64,000 nucleotides of DNA from the NCBI GenBank assembly GCA_963978545.1, contig OZ021721.1:106662366-106726365 (forward strand), in the 5' to 3' direction. The translations under genes and the position numbers were made by a program. This DNA is from Linyphia triangularis (taxonomy: Eukaryota > Arthropoda > Arachnida > Araneae > Linyphiidae). The notes under the pieces were generated by a model, which worked only from the letters and a program-made list of their open reading frames with translations, was not told where the DNA came from and ran no database searches. Shown piece by piece: positions 36,718-49,510 of this stretch (its first letter is position 1; every line of letters begins with the position of its first letter).

Positions 36718-36899
36718 TTGGTTGGTTGTATTCAGATTATCTGGCACCGTCAGCAACACGAGGGCTATAATGCGCCGAAACATTCGTCATTAGACAAGCC
36801 AACATACATTTACAAACACCCATGCCTAATACGGGACTCAAACCCGCAACCTCTCGGTCTAGAAGCTAGCACGCTAACCACTATACCGTTTGGTCGGCC
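36718..36899 (-). mobile_element. tRNA-derived SINE, family 1, copy 3
   Basis: The structure is as in the other copies. It is flanked by perfect 13-bp duplications TTAGCACGATTGG at 36705-36717 and 36900-36912. It has inserted into the dispersed repeat that surrounds it. Confidence 0.93.
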
Positions 36900-37059
36900 T
36901 TAGCACGATTGGATGACAGTATATGAATTAATTATTCGTCCAAAACGACAATAGCAGTGTGTTGAAAAGTGACCTTTCAGTGACAGTGATAGCCCCTAAA
37001 ACTTGATAGAATGCAATGTTATAGACAACGAATCTTTCTGCCAAGTTTCACTTTGATTG

Positions 37060-38230
37060 GATTACGTAAGTATGTCATTTAGTTCATCGCAGATTTTCAT
37101 GCTGCGCACAAACGCATCAAAAGTGAAGTTAAAAGAACTTAAAAACGAAAGATTTGAACCATCAACTATAATTTTATTAGCATCTTATTCAATTTTAGTA
37201 TGTGGATCCCAACTTTTCAACGATAATATTTGTTTCAGATGAAAATGAATTCATTTGGCACTATAACCCCCCCCCCCCCCAAAAAAAAAACATGAAAAAA
37301 AAACGTGTCTAATTTTATCGTGTTTTTACAAACAGTAGCAGAGTTTACATTTTTTATTGCCGATGTTAACCCTATATTTTTAATAAATGTAGATGGATAT
37401 CGGTTGTTTCCTTCACCCATCTTTTATTTACTATCACAAGGGTATAGAAATTAGGACATTTCTAAAATTGCACCATGAAATTGCACCTTTGCAAGGACAA
37501 TTTCACCTATTAGTCCTCATATAGAGTCTTTTGAGTGAGTAGTTGGTTATAGAAGTAACGTAAAACTAGAAAAATTGATGAAATTGTTGTACAAATTTTA
37601 AAGTAGTGATTTGAAATGTTTAGAAAGATTTCATAAGAATTCAAAACGCACTAATGGAATTTGCGGACGACCGTAAGGACCGCAAATGGGCAAAAAATTA
37701 AAACTTGAAAATGCATTAAGAAATTTTTTACATTATACAGAATTCTAAAATATTGGAAAACAAGCACTCGGTAGTATCAACAATGAATACTTCTATAGAC
37801 TTTGATATTACGAACGATACATAGAGAGAATTTCAAACAAATCAATAGATGAGGACTAGAAAAGTTCAAAAAAGAAAATTTTTCAGGAGAGCCGAAAAAT
37901 GAAAAACACTCGCCACTGATACCTAAGATTATGACGAAGAACCAGATTGAATTTGAACTATTGCTACTGTAATTCACCCTATGAGCGTTCTCCACTTTAT
38001 TTAGCTTGGTCTTTAGTACATTTTTCCATAAGAAAAAAGATTTTCGATTTTTTGGGTACTTAAGTCGTTTTCCATTTCTAGTCCTCAGATAACTTTTCAA
38101 TATTTATTAATAATTCAATTCTTAAACCTTAATCATCCAATAAAAAACCCGATATGTGGCTAAAAGATCTGTTTAACTAAAATAATCAACCTACACATTC
38201 AATGATAAATTCAATATCTTACATAAATAT
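37060..38230. other. AT-rich sequence with a poly-C/poly-A run
   Basis: About 14 C followed by about 10 A at 37267-37291. The open frame 37777-38100 (minus) is not recognisable as a protein. Confidence 0.5.
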
Positions 38231-38234
38231 ATAG

Positions 38235-39070
38235 GCAGGGTGGTCACAAAGAACCCCCCCCCCCCTCCTGATATATCAACCTTCAGTGGCCTATTCACTC
38301 AATCAATCTAAAGCAAATTTCTCATACTGTTATTTGAAGGTATGAGTTCGAGATTGTGAGGATTTCAAACAATAGAGCCCTCATGGTTACGGTTACAATG
38401 AAAAAATTAAGAAATTTTGGAATGGCAACAATCATTTTTTTTTTATGTGCAAATTGATCAGACCCGCTTTGTGTTTTCATTTGCCTTTTACATTGTTTTT
38501 TTTATACAAATATTTTCCTTAGGCGACTTTTGTCATACGTGTATCATTCCAACGCTATTTATGGTTTTTCAATGCGCTGATCAATTTGCGCCTTTGTCAT
38601 TCAAAAAATTTCGAAATTTTTTCACTGAAACTGTAACCGTGATAACTTTATTGTTTGAAATCCCCACAATCTCGGACGCATACCTTCAAATAATAATATA
38701 GGAAATTTCCTTTTGATTGGTTGAGAGAATAGATCACTTGGTGTTCATATTTTACATCATAAATCGGTTTATTAAAAAAAAATCGAAATTTTTTCACTGA
38801 AACTGTATTGGTTGAGAGAATAGATCACTTGGTGTTCATATTTTACATCATAAATCGGTTCATTAAAAAAATGTCGAAATTTTTTCACTGAAACTGTAAC
38901 TGTGATAACTTTATTGTTTGAAATCCCCACAATCTCCGACGCATACCTTCAAATAATAATATAGGAAATTTCCTTTTGATTGGTTGAGAGAATAGATCAC
39001 TTGGTGTCCATATTTTACATCATAAATCGGTTTATATTTTACATTATATATTTCATCATATATGGGGAGG
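38235..39070. mobile_element. Truncated, internally duplicated relative of the 747-bp fold-back element
   Basis: GCAGGGTGGTCACAAAG at 38235 and the paired blocks CATGGTTACGGTTACAATGA / TTCACTGAAACTGTAACCGT resemble the element at 24334. The right terminal repeat is not seen. A segment containing TTGGTTGAGAGAATAGATCA is repeated at about 38718, 38812 and 38979. Confidence 0.65.
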
Positions 39071-39389
39071 AAGTTTCTTTATAACCCTTTAATTCGCTTC
39101 ACTTCAAAGGTTTTCCCTGTAGCTATCACAAACTACTCATGTACGGAATCTCTTCTCTGTGAAGGGAACTATACTTAGCAGACGTTAAACTTCAGAGCTT
39201 TTAGCCCAATTTCAAGAAAGGAAGTGAATTTTTTATGAGAGATTACCCTACATTTGTGCCCCGAGTGGTAGAAAACCTGCTACACGTATATTAAGAGACC
39301 AGACAAGTATAACCCAAAAGTATAACTTTAAATAATTATCGTTTCTGCTTAATTTTGAAGGCAGTCATTGCCTATCCCAAAGACGTGAA

Positions 39390-39572
39390 TGCCGACCAAA
39401 CGGTATAGTGGTTAGCGTGCTGGCTTCTAGACCACGAGGTTGCGGGTTCGAGTCCCGTGTTAGGTATAGGTGTTTGTAAATGTATGTTGGTTTGTTAAAT
39501 GACGAAATGTTTCGGCGCTTTATAGCCCTCGTGTTGCTGACGGCGCCAGATAATCTGAATACAACCTACCAA
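39390..39572 (+). mobile_element. tRNA-derived SINE, family 1, copy 4
   Basis: This is the only family-1 copy on the plus strand. The head reads GACCAAACGGTATAGTGG and the B box GGGTTCGAGTCCCG. The tail is ACAACCTACCAA. Perfect 14-bp duplications CCCAAAGACGTGAA lie at 39376-39389 and 39573-39586. Confidence 0.93.
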
Positions 39573-39574
39573 CC

Positions 39575-40130
39575 CAAAGACGTGAAGCAATATTTTCCAA
39601 AACACATTGTCTGCCGAAATATTACTTCAAAACTTACGACATATTTTTCTCCTACAGCAACACCATTGCAACTAATTTCAATATTCATTTAATAGTAATC
39701 AAAGTTTTGAATTCGAAACTTAAAAATTAATTATCATGTTGCAGTTTGTCCCATCGGGTAACGCTACGATTTCGCCTAGAAATAAGTTTCTAAAGATTAG
39801 TACTAAAAATATATTCATTTAATTTCCCCTTCAAATTTGAGCACTTAATTTTGAAAGAAGTATTATCATTAAGAAAATAAGTCTTTACACTTCCCAAAGA
39901 TTTAATGCAATATTTTCCAGAATCTGCCGAAATAGTACTTCAAAACTTGAATTTTTTTTTTCTCCTGTAGCATCAGAAATGCAACTCATAAAATACTCTA
40001 TTATTGACATTCAAAGTTTCAAATCCTAAAGAAAATTAAATATATTAACATATTGGGGAGTATTTCCAGCTGATGATGCTAAGATTTTGACTAAAAACAA
40101 GCTTTTAAATGTTAATACTAAATAGTATAA
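39575..40130. repeat. Diverged tandem duplication, about 315-bp unit
   Basis: GCAATATTTTCCA with CTGCCGAAAT and ACTTCAAAACTT occurs at about 39587 and again at about 39907, and continues through ATTTCGCCTAGAAATAAG / ATTTTGACTAAAAACAAG. The copies are about 75 percent alike by eye. Confidence 0.7.
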
Positions 40131-40655
40131 CCCATAAAAATAAAGTTTTTAATATAAATCCTTTATATGCATTGCCAATTTTTATATTCATTAACATAGA
40201 GCCTTTTCTGTTGTCAGCGTGTGCTTAGTGTTTGCATCTAATTTTAAATATTAAAAACATCGCTATCAGCAAAATACGCGGTAAACAACTTTTCAAAATT
40301 TATTCATTACGATAAATGTGAATCGATACATTCAAATCCAAATGAACTTTATTTATTCTGATTAAAAATTGCTTGTAATTTATTTATTAAAACAATTTTG
40401 ACAACAGGAAAAAGTTTCTTCAATGATCGGTTAAATGCTATTTCAGCGCGGTTGGATGACGGCAAGTTGGTTTATTAGTATTCCGTAAAAGAGACCTTTT
40501 AGTGACAGTGACAGCCCCAAAATTTGATAGAATGTATTGTAATCAACATTGAATCTATTTGCCAAGTTTCAGACTGGTTGGATGAGGGCTAGGGCTTTAA
40601 TTAGGCCTCCGCAGATTTGCACGCAATCGACATACACAGCCACCCACCCACACCT
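40115..40655. repeat. Dispersed repeat, copy with extended similarity to 56010-56560
   Basis: It shares AATCCTTTATATGCATTGCC, CTTAGTGTTTGCATCTA, GACAACAGGAAAAAGTTTCT and CAGTGACAGTGACAGCCCC with the copy near 56 kb in the same order and orientation. It ends in an ACACACCCACCCACAC stretch. No coding frame was recognised. Confidence 0.75.
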
Positions 40656-40789
40656 GAAAAATCATAGCTAACTTAAAGAATTTATATTAAATAGGAGAAC
40701 TAATATAAAAGATGCCCTTTTTCCGATTCATATTTCATTAACTAACTTCTATTATTGTTGCTCTATCTACAATTCAAAAATTCAAATAA

Positions 40790-41560
40790 TTTTGCATTAG
40801 ATCCAGATCGTGGCATAGACTGACGATCACGAGCTCCTAAGGCAGGGCCTGGGACACCAACCCTAGAAAACTAGATCACCACTTAAACTCCAGTCACCAG
40901 TCGGGCATTCACTGATTTGATGAAATTATTCACCACCGCTCCCCAAACCTTCCTATCACGAATATTAGCCGAGATGATCGTAAAAAGTTTCAAGTACGTC
41001 CCGCCATTAGCTCTCTTCAATCCCCTCCATCCCCCTCTTCGAAATGTGGGGGAGGAGGAGGAATCGTTTGCAGGAAGCAGGGGGCTTGCGGTCGATATTC
41101 GAACAGACGATGAAAGGGGGACACTTCAAAAAAGAGAGACCACTGGAAGAAAAGAGACCTTTATTGAAAGGGAGGTATGGTATAACTTATATTGAGTGGA
41201 AACAAAGCTGTGGGGAGTTGGTCAAATGACATGGGGGCATGTTCTGGGGTCATATGGTGGGGGAGTGTTCCATGTTCTGTTGGAATACCCCTTTTCTCCC
41301 CGTCACTGAAGATCAACAAATCATCACCACACAATGGATGGGAGGATAGGAGCCCTCTTGTAACACGTAGTCTATTGTGTGGTATGGAAAGCCGTAATAA
41401 AGTGAGATGGAGAATCATTAACGGAAGGATTAATTTCCTGTGTTTGGGTGATTTAACGGGGAGAGTTTTTTTTAAAAATCGGAGATGGTAGCATGTGATT
41501 TGTGGGAAGTGATACAGATGATTGATAAAGAAAAAATGGTGAGTAATTAAATAAGAATGA
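40790..41560. other. GC-richer non-repetitive island
   Basis: Balanced composition with overlapping short open frames on both strands (for example 40917-41195 and 41192-41491), none with a recognisable domain. Overlapping frames on both strands follow from the low density of stop codons in GC-richer DNA. Confidence 0.3.
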
Positions 41561-41641
41561 ACTAAAAATTAGCGGGTGTGATGAAAAATTGACTTGATGC
41601 ATTCGTAAAAAAGGATGGATGAAAATTTGCGGATTTGTTAA

Positions 41642-42139
41642 GGGGGTCCAGTACCGAAATTTCGTCAAAAATCAAATTTTTAAAATTTTTGTTTAAATTT
41701 TAAAAAATAGATCATATATTCCTGAAGAGAATGGTGTTTTATCTTATTCCTCCGGTGATTAGAACGCCACGAAATTACTTGTTATTTAAACATCAGAATT
41801 GGGCATTACTCATCGTAGAGTCTGCTTAAAGTGCATTTTTCGGGCACAAGTGGTTTTCACAGACGTTGCAAATTCAAATCGATATATCTCCAGAACCATT
41901 AACAATTGCCTATTCAAATTTTTGGAGAATTTAATTTGTAGAGTTTTAAACATTTTTTCTTCACAAAATTTTATTTTTTAAATTCCGTTTTAGAAAATAA
42001 CATTTAGTGTAAAAAATAGCATTAAAAAAACGAAAATTTTACTATTTTAACATTGAGAATTTTTTCTAATTCACCCATCAAAATTCTGCGAAGACAAAAT
42101 TTTCTTTATGCAATTATATATTGCAGAAATATTTCAATT

Positions 42140-42176
<37 letters not shown>

Positions 42177-42368
42177 ATATCAAAATACACAAACATCAAT
42201 TACAATGGATTTTTCTTGGTTTTTAATTAAAAAAATAATAATAATCACAATTAAAAAAAAAAAAAAAAAGACATAAATACTACCTCATAATTAAAATAAA
42301 TTTTTGACTTAAATATTTATAAAGTTTTTTGTTCTTTTATTATTATTATTTTTGGTACCGGACCCCCT
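41642..42368. mobile_element. TTAA-flanked MITE with GGGGGTCCAGTACC termini
   Basis: GGGGGTCCAGTACC at the left and GGTACCGGACCCCC at the right. TTAA lies at 41638-41641 and, after one extra T, at 42369-42372. The termini relate it to the element at 5090. Poly-T (42145-42172) and poly-A tracts lie inside. Confidence 0.78.
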
Positions 42369-42372
42369 TTAA

Positions 42373-43300
42373 AAGAATAGTGATAAAAATTATTGGTTAA
42401 CAAAATTGGTGCGTACTTAAAAAACGCTTTGGCGCGTTGTAAAAAAGTTGACTAAAAATTTATACGTTCCTTAAAAGGAATTTGTTAAATTTGGGGCGTT
42501 TGTTCGAATGGATAGTAATAAAGGTGATTGGTAAACAAATCATTTTTACTTTAAAAATAACGGACTGAAATTTAGTGTGTTCATTAAAACATTGACTAAA
42601 AATGGGGGCGTTAATTAAAGGAATAGACTCAATTGGTGCTTTTGTTAAAAATAATAGACTTAATATTGGTGTTTCCTTTTGTAGAATGGATTAAATCTCG
42701 AGACGATCATATATAAAAATGGGGAGAGGAAATATAAATACATATTTTGGTGTTGATCATAGTGATAAAAATAAGTATTAAGTGCATTGCTTTAAATTTG
42801 AAAAAAACATTTGAATCACCAGAATAGTTAATGATATATCAGATCAATTATATCAGAATAGTGTTTTAATTTATTTGGAATAAAATTGAACTTCAAGTGG
42901 TTTTTAAAAAGTTTCATATCCAACAATTATATTTATTACATGCATTACTTTTATTCATACCGATTTTTTATAAAAATTATTTAACCCTATAAGTGGATAG
43001 TATCTACAATATAAACAAAACTAGTAAATTTTAAACGTGACTTTTTCAGTTAAAAGAAATTTAAATTTTAATTTAGCTTAATTGTATATCATTTAAACTT
43101 CCCAGGCAGCACTACAGTATTGGACAATGTCGGATACATGGGTTCTGGAAAATTAGTCAATCCTGGCCGAAACTCGAGCATCGTTCTAAAATATACGGAT
43201 TTTTTTTTTTTTTTAAATAAACACGTCAAAAACATCACAAATATATTTTTTAGTCCTCCATTCTTTTTTATAAAAAATATTTCAATTTAAAAACTGTGCA
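42373..43300. other. AT-rich sequence with weak short repeats
   Basis: Degenerate blocks such as GACTAAAAATTTATACGTTC and GACTAAAAATGGGGGCGTTA recur between 42370 and 42700 and also just left of the MITE. The MITE appears to have landed in an old degenerate repeat. Confidence 0.45.
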
Positions 43301-43309
43301 TCAACAGTA

Positions 43310-43830
43310 CATTTTATCCAGCATTGGGCGAGATTGGCCAAGAATCGTAACAACGGCTAGTTTACAACGACCCACATCGAAACTGACCGATGTCGAGCGA
43401 TATTGGCCAGCGTTGTTGTGTTACAAGAGTATTGTTTATACTCATTTACTATACAAGAAGCAATATGATAATGCAAAGTTAAAAGGCAAGCATTGGGCGA
43501 GATTGGCCAAGAGTCGTAACAACGGCTGGTTTACAACGACCCACATCGAAACTGACCGATGTCGAGCGATATTGGACAGCGTTGTTGCGTTACTGGGGCA
43601 TTGTTTAAACTCATTTAATATATAAGAAGCAATATGATCATACAAAGTTAAAAGGCAAGCATTGGGCGAGATTGGCCAAGAGTCGTAACAACGGCTGGTT
43701 TACAACGACCCACATTGAGACTGGTCGATGTCGAGCAATATTGGGCAGCGTTGTTGTGTTACTGGGGTATTTTTTAAACTCATTTAATATGCAAAAAGTA
43801 ATATGATGATACAAAGTTAAAAGGCAGTCT
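43310..43830. repeat. Tandem array, 169-bp unit, three copies
   Basis: GCATTGGGCGAGATTGGCCA starts units at 43321, 43490 and 43659. Each unit contains CACATCGAAACTGACCGATG and AGCGATATTGGCCAGCG. Internal partial dyads between these blocks suggest the unit derives from an inverted-repeat element. Open frames on both strands are by-products. Confidence 0.92.
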
Positions 43831-43839
43831 TCAGTAATT

Positions 43840-45066
43840 CCATATCTAATAAGAAATAGCTCATTAGATAGCTTAACATTCTCTAATAAGAACGTACATA
43901 TAGTTAAAACTAAAAACTCTCTATAATAAAAAATAATTACATATTTCATGAGCCTCCAAATGTTTTTAAACAGCTTTTTTTAATCATACAATAATAATAC
44001 TTACAATTAAACCCTGACCTAACTTTTTCACAGGGTGAGGACTAACATTAATGTGTATGTAATGTATCAATATCAATCAATTGATACATTAATGATTAAG
44101 GAAATTCGTACAAAAGTTACAAGTTACTCATTTAAGATGTACGGTCTATCAAATGAAATGTACCTTCGTCACTTAAATGGCTCCTATCACTGCTTGGATG
44201 CGTAAAGTTTCTCCAGAAAATCAATTATCCAGCCCCGTATTCTCAAGCGAATCAATGCCGATCATCTAACTATTTGTTTTGACGTGTGTGTCTCGCTTCA
44301 AAGTCGACGTAATCAATTTTAAGCTTGACGGATGCTCATATCCAAGATACTCATGTCCTAGATACTCACTTTAATGAGGAAGGTAATATAGGACTGTTTC
44401 AAACAATTAATTAGTTTACTGCTCTATTAAGTAAGAAAACAATGAATGTGCAGCTACTTAATAGAACATCGGATCAATTAAACAATATTCTCTATTGCAT
44501 TTGAAAGTTATTTCAGTACACGTAATTAATATGCATTCTACTTCTAAAGATTTTTGTTGTAAACTGTAGATACTAATAACGTTGATAGTGTACTCTTAAA
44601 TACTGCTCAATGTTGAAATAATGATTAAATTTAAATTATTGTAAATAACGAGTTAATTATGATCAGAGTATTCAATATTTTACATTTAAAGTCCATTTTG
44701 TAGGTATATATAAGTGAACTCAATTAGTAAGGTAATTGCTAGTAATTGTAAGTAATATAAATATAGAAACATCTCGTTTGTAATTCACATGATCAAACTG
44801 TAATGACACAGAAAAATTAAAATTGTAAACTGTTTGTAATAATATTTTTTTAAGTAAGATTTTGTTGTACCTATTGGTTCACGTTTTTAGTGAAAAAACA
44901 ACAACAATTCCTTAAACTATGATCACTATTAGAACCTTAATGATTCAGTAATTTCTGTATTTAGGGCTTGTTTTAAAGTAACATGTTAAATTTATTTATT
45001 ATACCTTTGCTTATCAAAAACATACAACTCTAATTTCAAAACAACTCTAAATAAAGTCTTTTTTTA
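43840..45066. other. AT-rich unique sequence
   Basis: No feature was recognised. Confidence 0.4.
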
Positions 45067-45374
<308 letters not shown>

Positions 45375-45689
45375 TTTATCTATTTGTAACAAGGAATCAT
45401 AAATTACATTTTTAAAAACTAATTATCTTTGGCAGTTGGAGAACAATTTTCAATGCTTGTAAACTTTATACTATTTTTAATGTTTTATACATTGTACTTT
45501 TATACTATTATATACTTTATAACATTGAATATAATCATTTACTTTACAGCTTTCTGACATTTTCTACGGACTGATCAAATTTTAAAAAGCTTTCAACGCT
45601 TTCAGATGAGAGCCCGATTGTGCACCAATAGACACCTGATCTGAAATACAATTGTTAAAGTCTCTAATTTTAACACTACTAAAACTTGT

Positions 45690-45830
45690 GTTGTGTCTAT
45701 ACTTGTAAACTCGGGAGTAAGACACCATGCGAAAAGAGGATCACCTTTAATTCAGTTAAATTAAAACATTATACAGCGACACTGGCCGTTACAGAATAAA
45801 AGGGCATAGTGGCGCCCAAACAGAAGCAGA
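45690..45830 (+). mobile_element. Candidate LTR end and primer-binding site of a retrotransposon remnant
   Basis: TGGCGCCCAAACAG at 45810-45823 is close to the primer-binding site complementary to the 3' end of tRNA-Lys, as used by many Ty3/gypsy-type and retroviral elements. An AATAAAA signal lies just upstream (about 45796) and GGGCA lies three bases before the site, as an LTR end would. No gag or pol frame was found downstream, and the second LTR was not found, so this is at most a solo fragment. Confidence 0.35.
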
Positions 45831-45959
45831 AGCGGCTACTGAACAAGAAAATTAATCTTCCCAATATACATCCAGTGGCGCTCACTCGCCGCGCATGGGC
45901 AAATGACTACCAGCAACACCCCTGATGGCGCATTTGAAAAAGCAGGCATTTCCAACAAC

Positions 45960-46700
45960 AATATAATTAACAATTTAACTAACCAAATCAATTACTATTA
46001 AATATACCCCCCCCCCATATTAATTTCAAACTGACAAGGTCTAATACTGTTAAGATTTTACTCATTTCACACTGTTAAAGTAACCATGGCTTTATTTTAC
46101 ATTACATAACCCAATGGAAAATACATTCAATCCAGTTCTTTACAGAAATAGAGGGAACATTTTTGATGGAGGCTGATAAATAACATGTGTATTTGGCGAA
46201 TAAGTACGCTATTTCTCTTCCGCTGGTATCTAGGAGAGCTTATAAATATTTTCTAGCTTAAGAAAAGATTATGTTGTGGATATTCTAGCTGTGTGCCAAC
46301 ATAGAGGCTGACTAAAATGGATGTTGAGGCATTGTTCGGAAAATTTATTGATAAAGTCTCATAAAGAAAGAAACAACAATAGATATACTACAAGGAATGA
46401 ATAAAAGTAAATTGTTTAACAGGTTGGCATGTTGAGTTTGATTTAGGAGAAATGGAATGCATTAATTGAAGCGTTTGATATATAGTGTATGATATAGAAT
46501 TAAAATTAGGCAATTGAAAATAAATTCTCTGAGTTATCGATATATTTATGATGGAGTAATGAATAAATAGAATTGAGTAAGACACTCGTAGGGTAGGTTA
46601 CATTGTGATAGTTGCATTGAAATTTCTAAAATTGAAGTAAGAAAATTGATTTTTTTAATGTAATCAATGTAAATTTGATATTTCTAAGATGTAAAATATA
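45960..46700. other. AT-rich unique sequence
   Basis: No feature was recognised apart from a C run at about 46007-46015. Confidence 0.4.
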
Positions 46701-46719
46701 ATTTTTTTTAATTAAATAA

Positions 46720-47090
46720 GTATAAAGTATGTAACTTGGCAAACTAATTTTTTTTTTTTTTAAATCTTGAAAATATTTGTAATGACATTAAAAAAGCAAT
46801 GGAAAATCTATTAAAGTAAAATTAATATTTAAAAAAATCTTTTAAGAAGTATAAAGTATACAACTTGATAAACTAACTGATTTCAGTTTTTAAAAAACCT
46901 TGAAATTATGTCTAATGAAATTACAAGAAAATCTAAAATTCACTAATTTAAAATTTAATATTAAAAAAAGTAATAAGTATAAAGTATATAACTTTATAAG
47001 CTAACCAATTTTAGTTTAAAAAACAACCTTGAAAATATTTATAATGAAATTAAAAAGTGATACAATATACATTACCGATTAATTCTTATT
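46720..47090. repeat. Diverged tandem array, about 127-bp unit, three copies
   Basis: AAGTATAAAGTATGTAACTT or a variant occurs at about 46719, 46848 and 46975. Each is followed by CTTGAAAATATTTGTAATGA or a variant. Confidence 0.8.
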
Positions 47091-47094
47091 TTAG

Positions 47095-47925
47095 AAAGAA
47101 CTAAAACATAATTTTATTATATTTTTTAATAATTTAGAATATTAAATTTAGTTAATGGATGTAATATATTTGTTGAGCATGAACGACTAAGTAAACACAT
47201 GTATTATGTACCAATTATGAAGCAATCTAACATGCGAGCAAACAATTTAAATATAAACCAATATTACAATACAATGCATTAGTTTAATACATTTATATAA
47301 ATTTGTTTCTCTGAATCTCTTAAAGCTATTTTTCATTTTTATGAATTTAACAACTAATAGTCAAAATACGTTAACAACAAATAAAAATCGATATTCAAGC
47401 ATGAAATCTGTAACAAACCAATCCTCCTTTATTCTTAAGAAGCTTCACAAATTCTTGTTTAAACGGATGACTTAATTCAATTGCCGCATTAAACAAGAGA
47501 AAAAAAAGTAATAATAAAAAATAAAAAAAATGAAGAAGAAAAAAAAAAAAACAGAAAAAAAAAACGAAGGGGAAGTAGCCAAAATGTTTTCGATCATTAT
47601 TCAAAATAATGTTACAAGCTCTTTAAACAATCCAGAAGCGTAGATTGTCCGCCTGGTAGGGTGCAATTTAGGCGAGGATAAAAAGTAATTATTAAGCTAA
47701 AGCCACCAAGTCATTAATCATATTTCTATCACAGATCAAGGGCTACCTGATTTTAAATCGTTTCCCGAACGATTTGCGATTTTGGGCTGGAAAGTTGGCG
47801 TTTATATAAAAATGGTATGCCTCGTCGTTTCAATGCGGTTGAGAATCATAAGTGTAGAAAATTGCAAGTGTGGGGGTTGGGTACTAATGAACCCAGATGA
47901 CTCAACTATAATGTCGTTTTCACGG
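47095..47925. other. AT-rich unique sequence
   Basis: No feature was recognised. A-rich low complexity lies at 47500-47570. Confidence 0.4.
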
Positions 47926-47929
47926 AATG

Positions 47930-49050
47930 TTACTGTTGAAGCATGATGCTTGCGAATTGTTTTAGAATGTGAAGGTAGAAATTGCGTAATGGTGTCTATT
48001 ATTTGAGTTGTAAGTTTTATGAGTAGTGTCTGTGATAGTGAGTTATTTCCGGAAAGATGTTTACCCATTCAACTATAGGAAAAATGTTTAAAAATTTTGT
48101 ATTTAAAAAAACTTTAAAACAAGCTGTTTTAAAATGTGATAGGAATTACGTGAGTTTGTCTATAATTCATTTTGTAAGTTTTATGATTAGTATGTATGTA
48201 TAACAGTGATTTGTTTCCGGATATATGTCTATTCAATCCAGTGAAAAAAAAACTGACGTTTTTGATTGGAAGTTTTAGTTTATAAAACCTTAAAAGGAAA
48301 TGTTTGAAAATGAGCCGATAGAAATTGCATGAAGTTATCTAGTATTCATTTTATAAGTTTTATGAGTTGTGTCTGTGATAGTAAGTTATTTCCGCAAAGA
48401 TGTCTACCCATTCAACTATAGGAAAAATGTTTAAAAATTTTGTATTTAAAAAACTTTGAAACAAGTTGTTATAAAATGTGATAGAAATGACCTGAATTTG
48501 TCTATAATTCATTTTATAAGTTTTATGATTAGTATGTACAATAGTGATTTGTTTCCGGAAATATGTCTATTAAATCCAGTGAAAAAAAAACTGGCGTTTT
48601 TGATTGGAAGTTTTAGTTTATAAAACCTTAAAAGGAAATGTTTGAAAATGAGATGATAGAAATTGGGTGAAGTTGTCTAGTATTCATTTTATAAGTTATA
48701 TAAATGGTGTCTATGATGGTGAGTTATTGTCGGAAAGATGTCTACCCATTCAACTGTTAGAAAAAACTTTACATTTTAATTGAACATTTTTTATTTTTAA
48801 AACATTGAAATAAATTGTTTTAAAATGCGATAGTATAAATTGCGTGAAGTTGTCTCTTATTCATTTTGTAAGGTTTGTGAATAGGGTTTATGGTAGTGAA
48901 TTATTTTCGAAAAGATGGCTACCCATTTCACTCTAAAAAAAATTGGCATTTTCTATTGAAAATTTTAATTTGAAAAAACCTGGAAATAAACTGTTTTGAA
49001 ATGTGATATAAGAAATTACACTAGGTTGTTTTGTAAGTTTTATAAATAAA
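47930..49050. repeat. Satellite-like array, about 171-bp monomers with a 342-bp higher-order unit
   Basis: TAAGTTTTATGA with a following GTGA(G/T)TTATT(T)CCGGAAA block recurs near 48011, 48175, 48353 and 48517. Related, more diverged copies occur near 48690, 48867 and 49030. Copies 342 bp apart (48011/48353 and 48175/48517) are much more alike than neighbours, the mark of a two-monomer higher-order unit. Confidence 0.88.
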
Positions 49051-49444
49051 TTATGTTCATTATTGTTTGCATACGATAGAGAATCATATAAGAATATTAT
49101 AATCATTTATTGAAAGTACTGAATGCACTTTCAGTATGACATTGGGAGACTCAATTAAGCTACTTTTTCATTGAATGTAATTTGTGAAACATGACTTCGT
49201 GTTACATCATTTTAAAATGAATGAAAAATAGGAGTTAGAAAAAGAATATTAGCATTTATTCCACAATATCTTAGCTTTATGAATGGTGTTTACGATAGGA
49301 AACTATTACCGAAAAGATGCCTAGCCATTCCAGTGTTGCAAAATACTGTCACTTTTTTAATCCAGTAAATTGAACTTTCTTCCAATATATTTCTATAATA
49401 AATAATATCATGTTCTATAAATTTCATATTTATCTTTTAGTTAA

Positions 49445-49446
<2 letters not shown>

Positions 49447-49507
<61 letters not shown>
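49447..49507. repeat. (AT)n microsatellite
   Basis: About 30 uninterrupted AT units. Confidence 0.97.

Positions 49508-49509
<2 letters not shown>

Positions 49510-49510
<1 letters not shown>

Noticed and set aside
43296..43949. Repeated open frames on both strands
   Set aside because: Translations of the 169-bp tandem unit.
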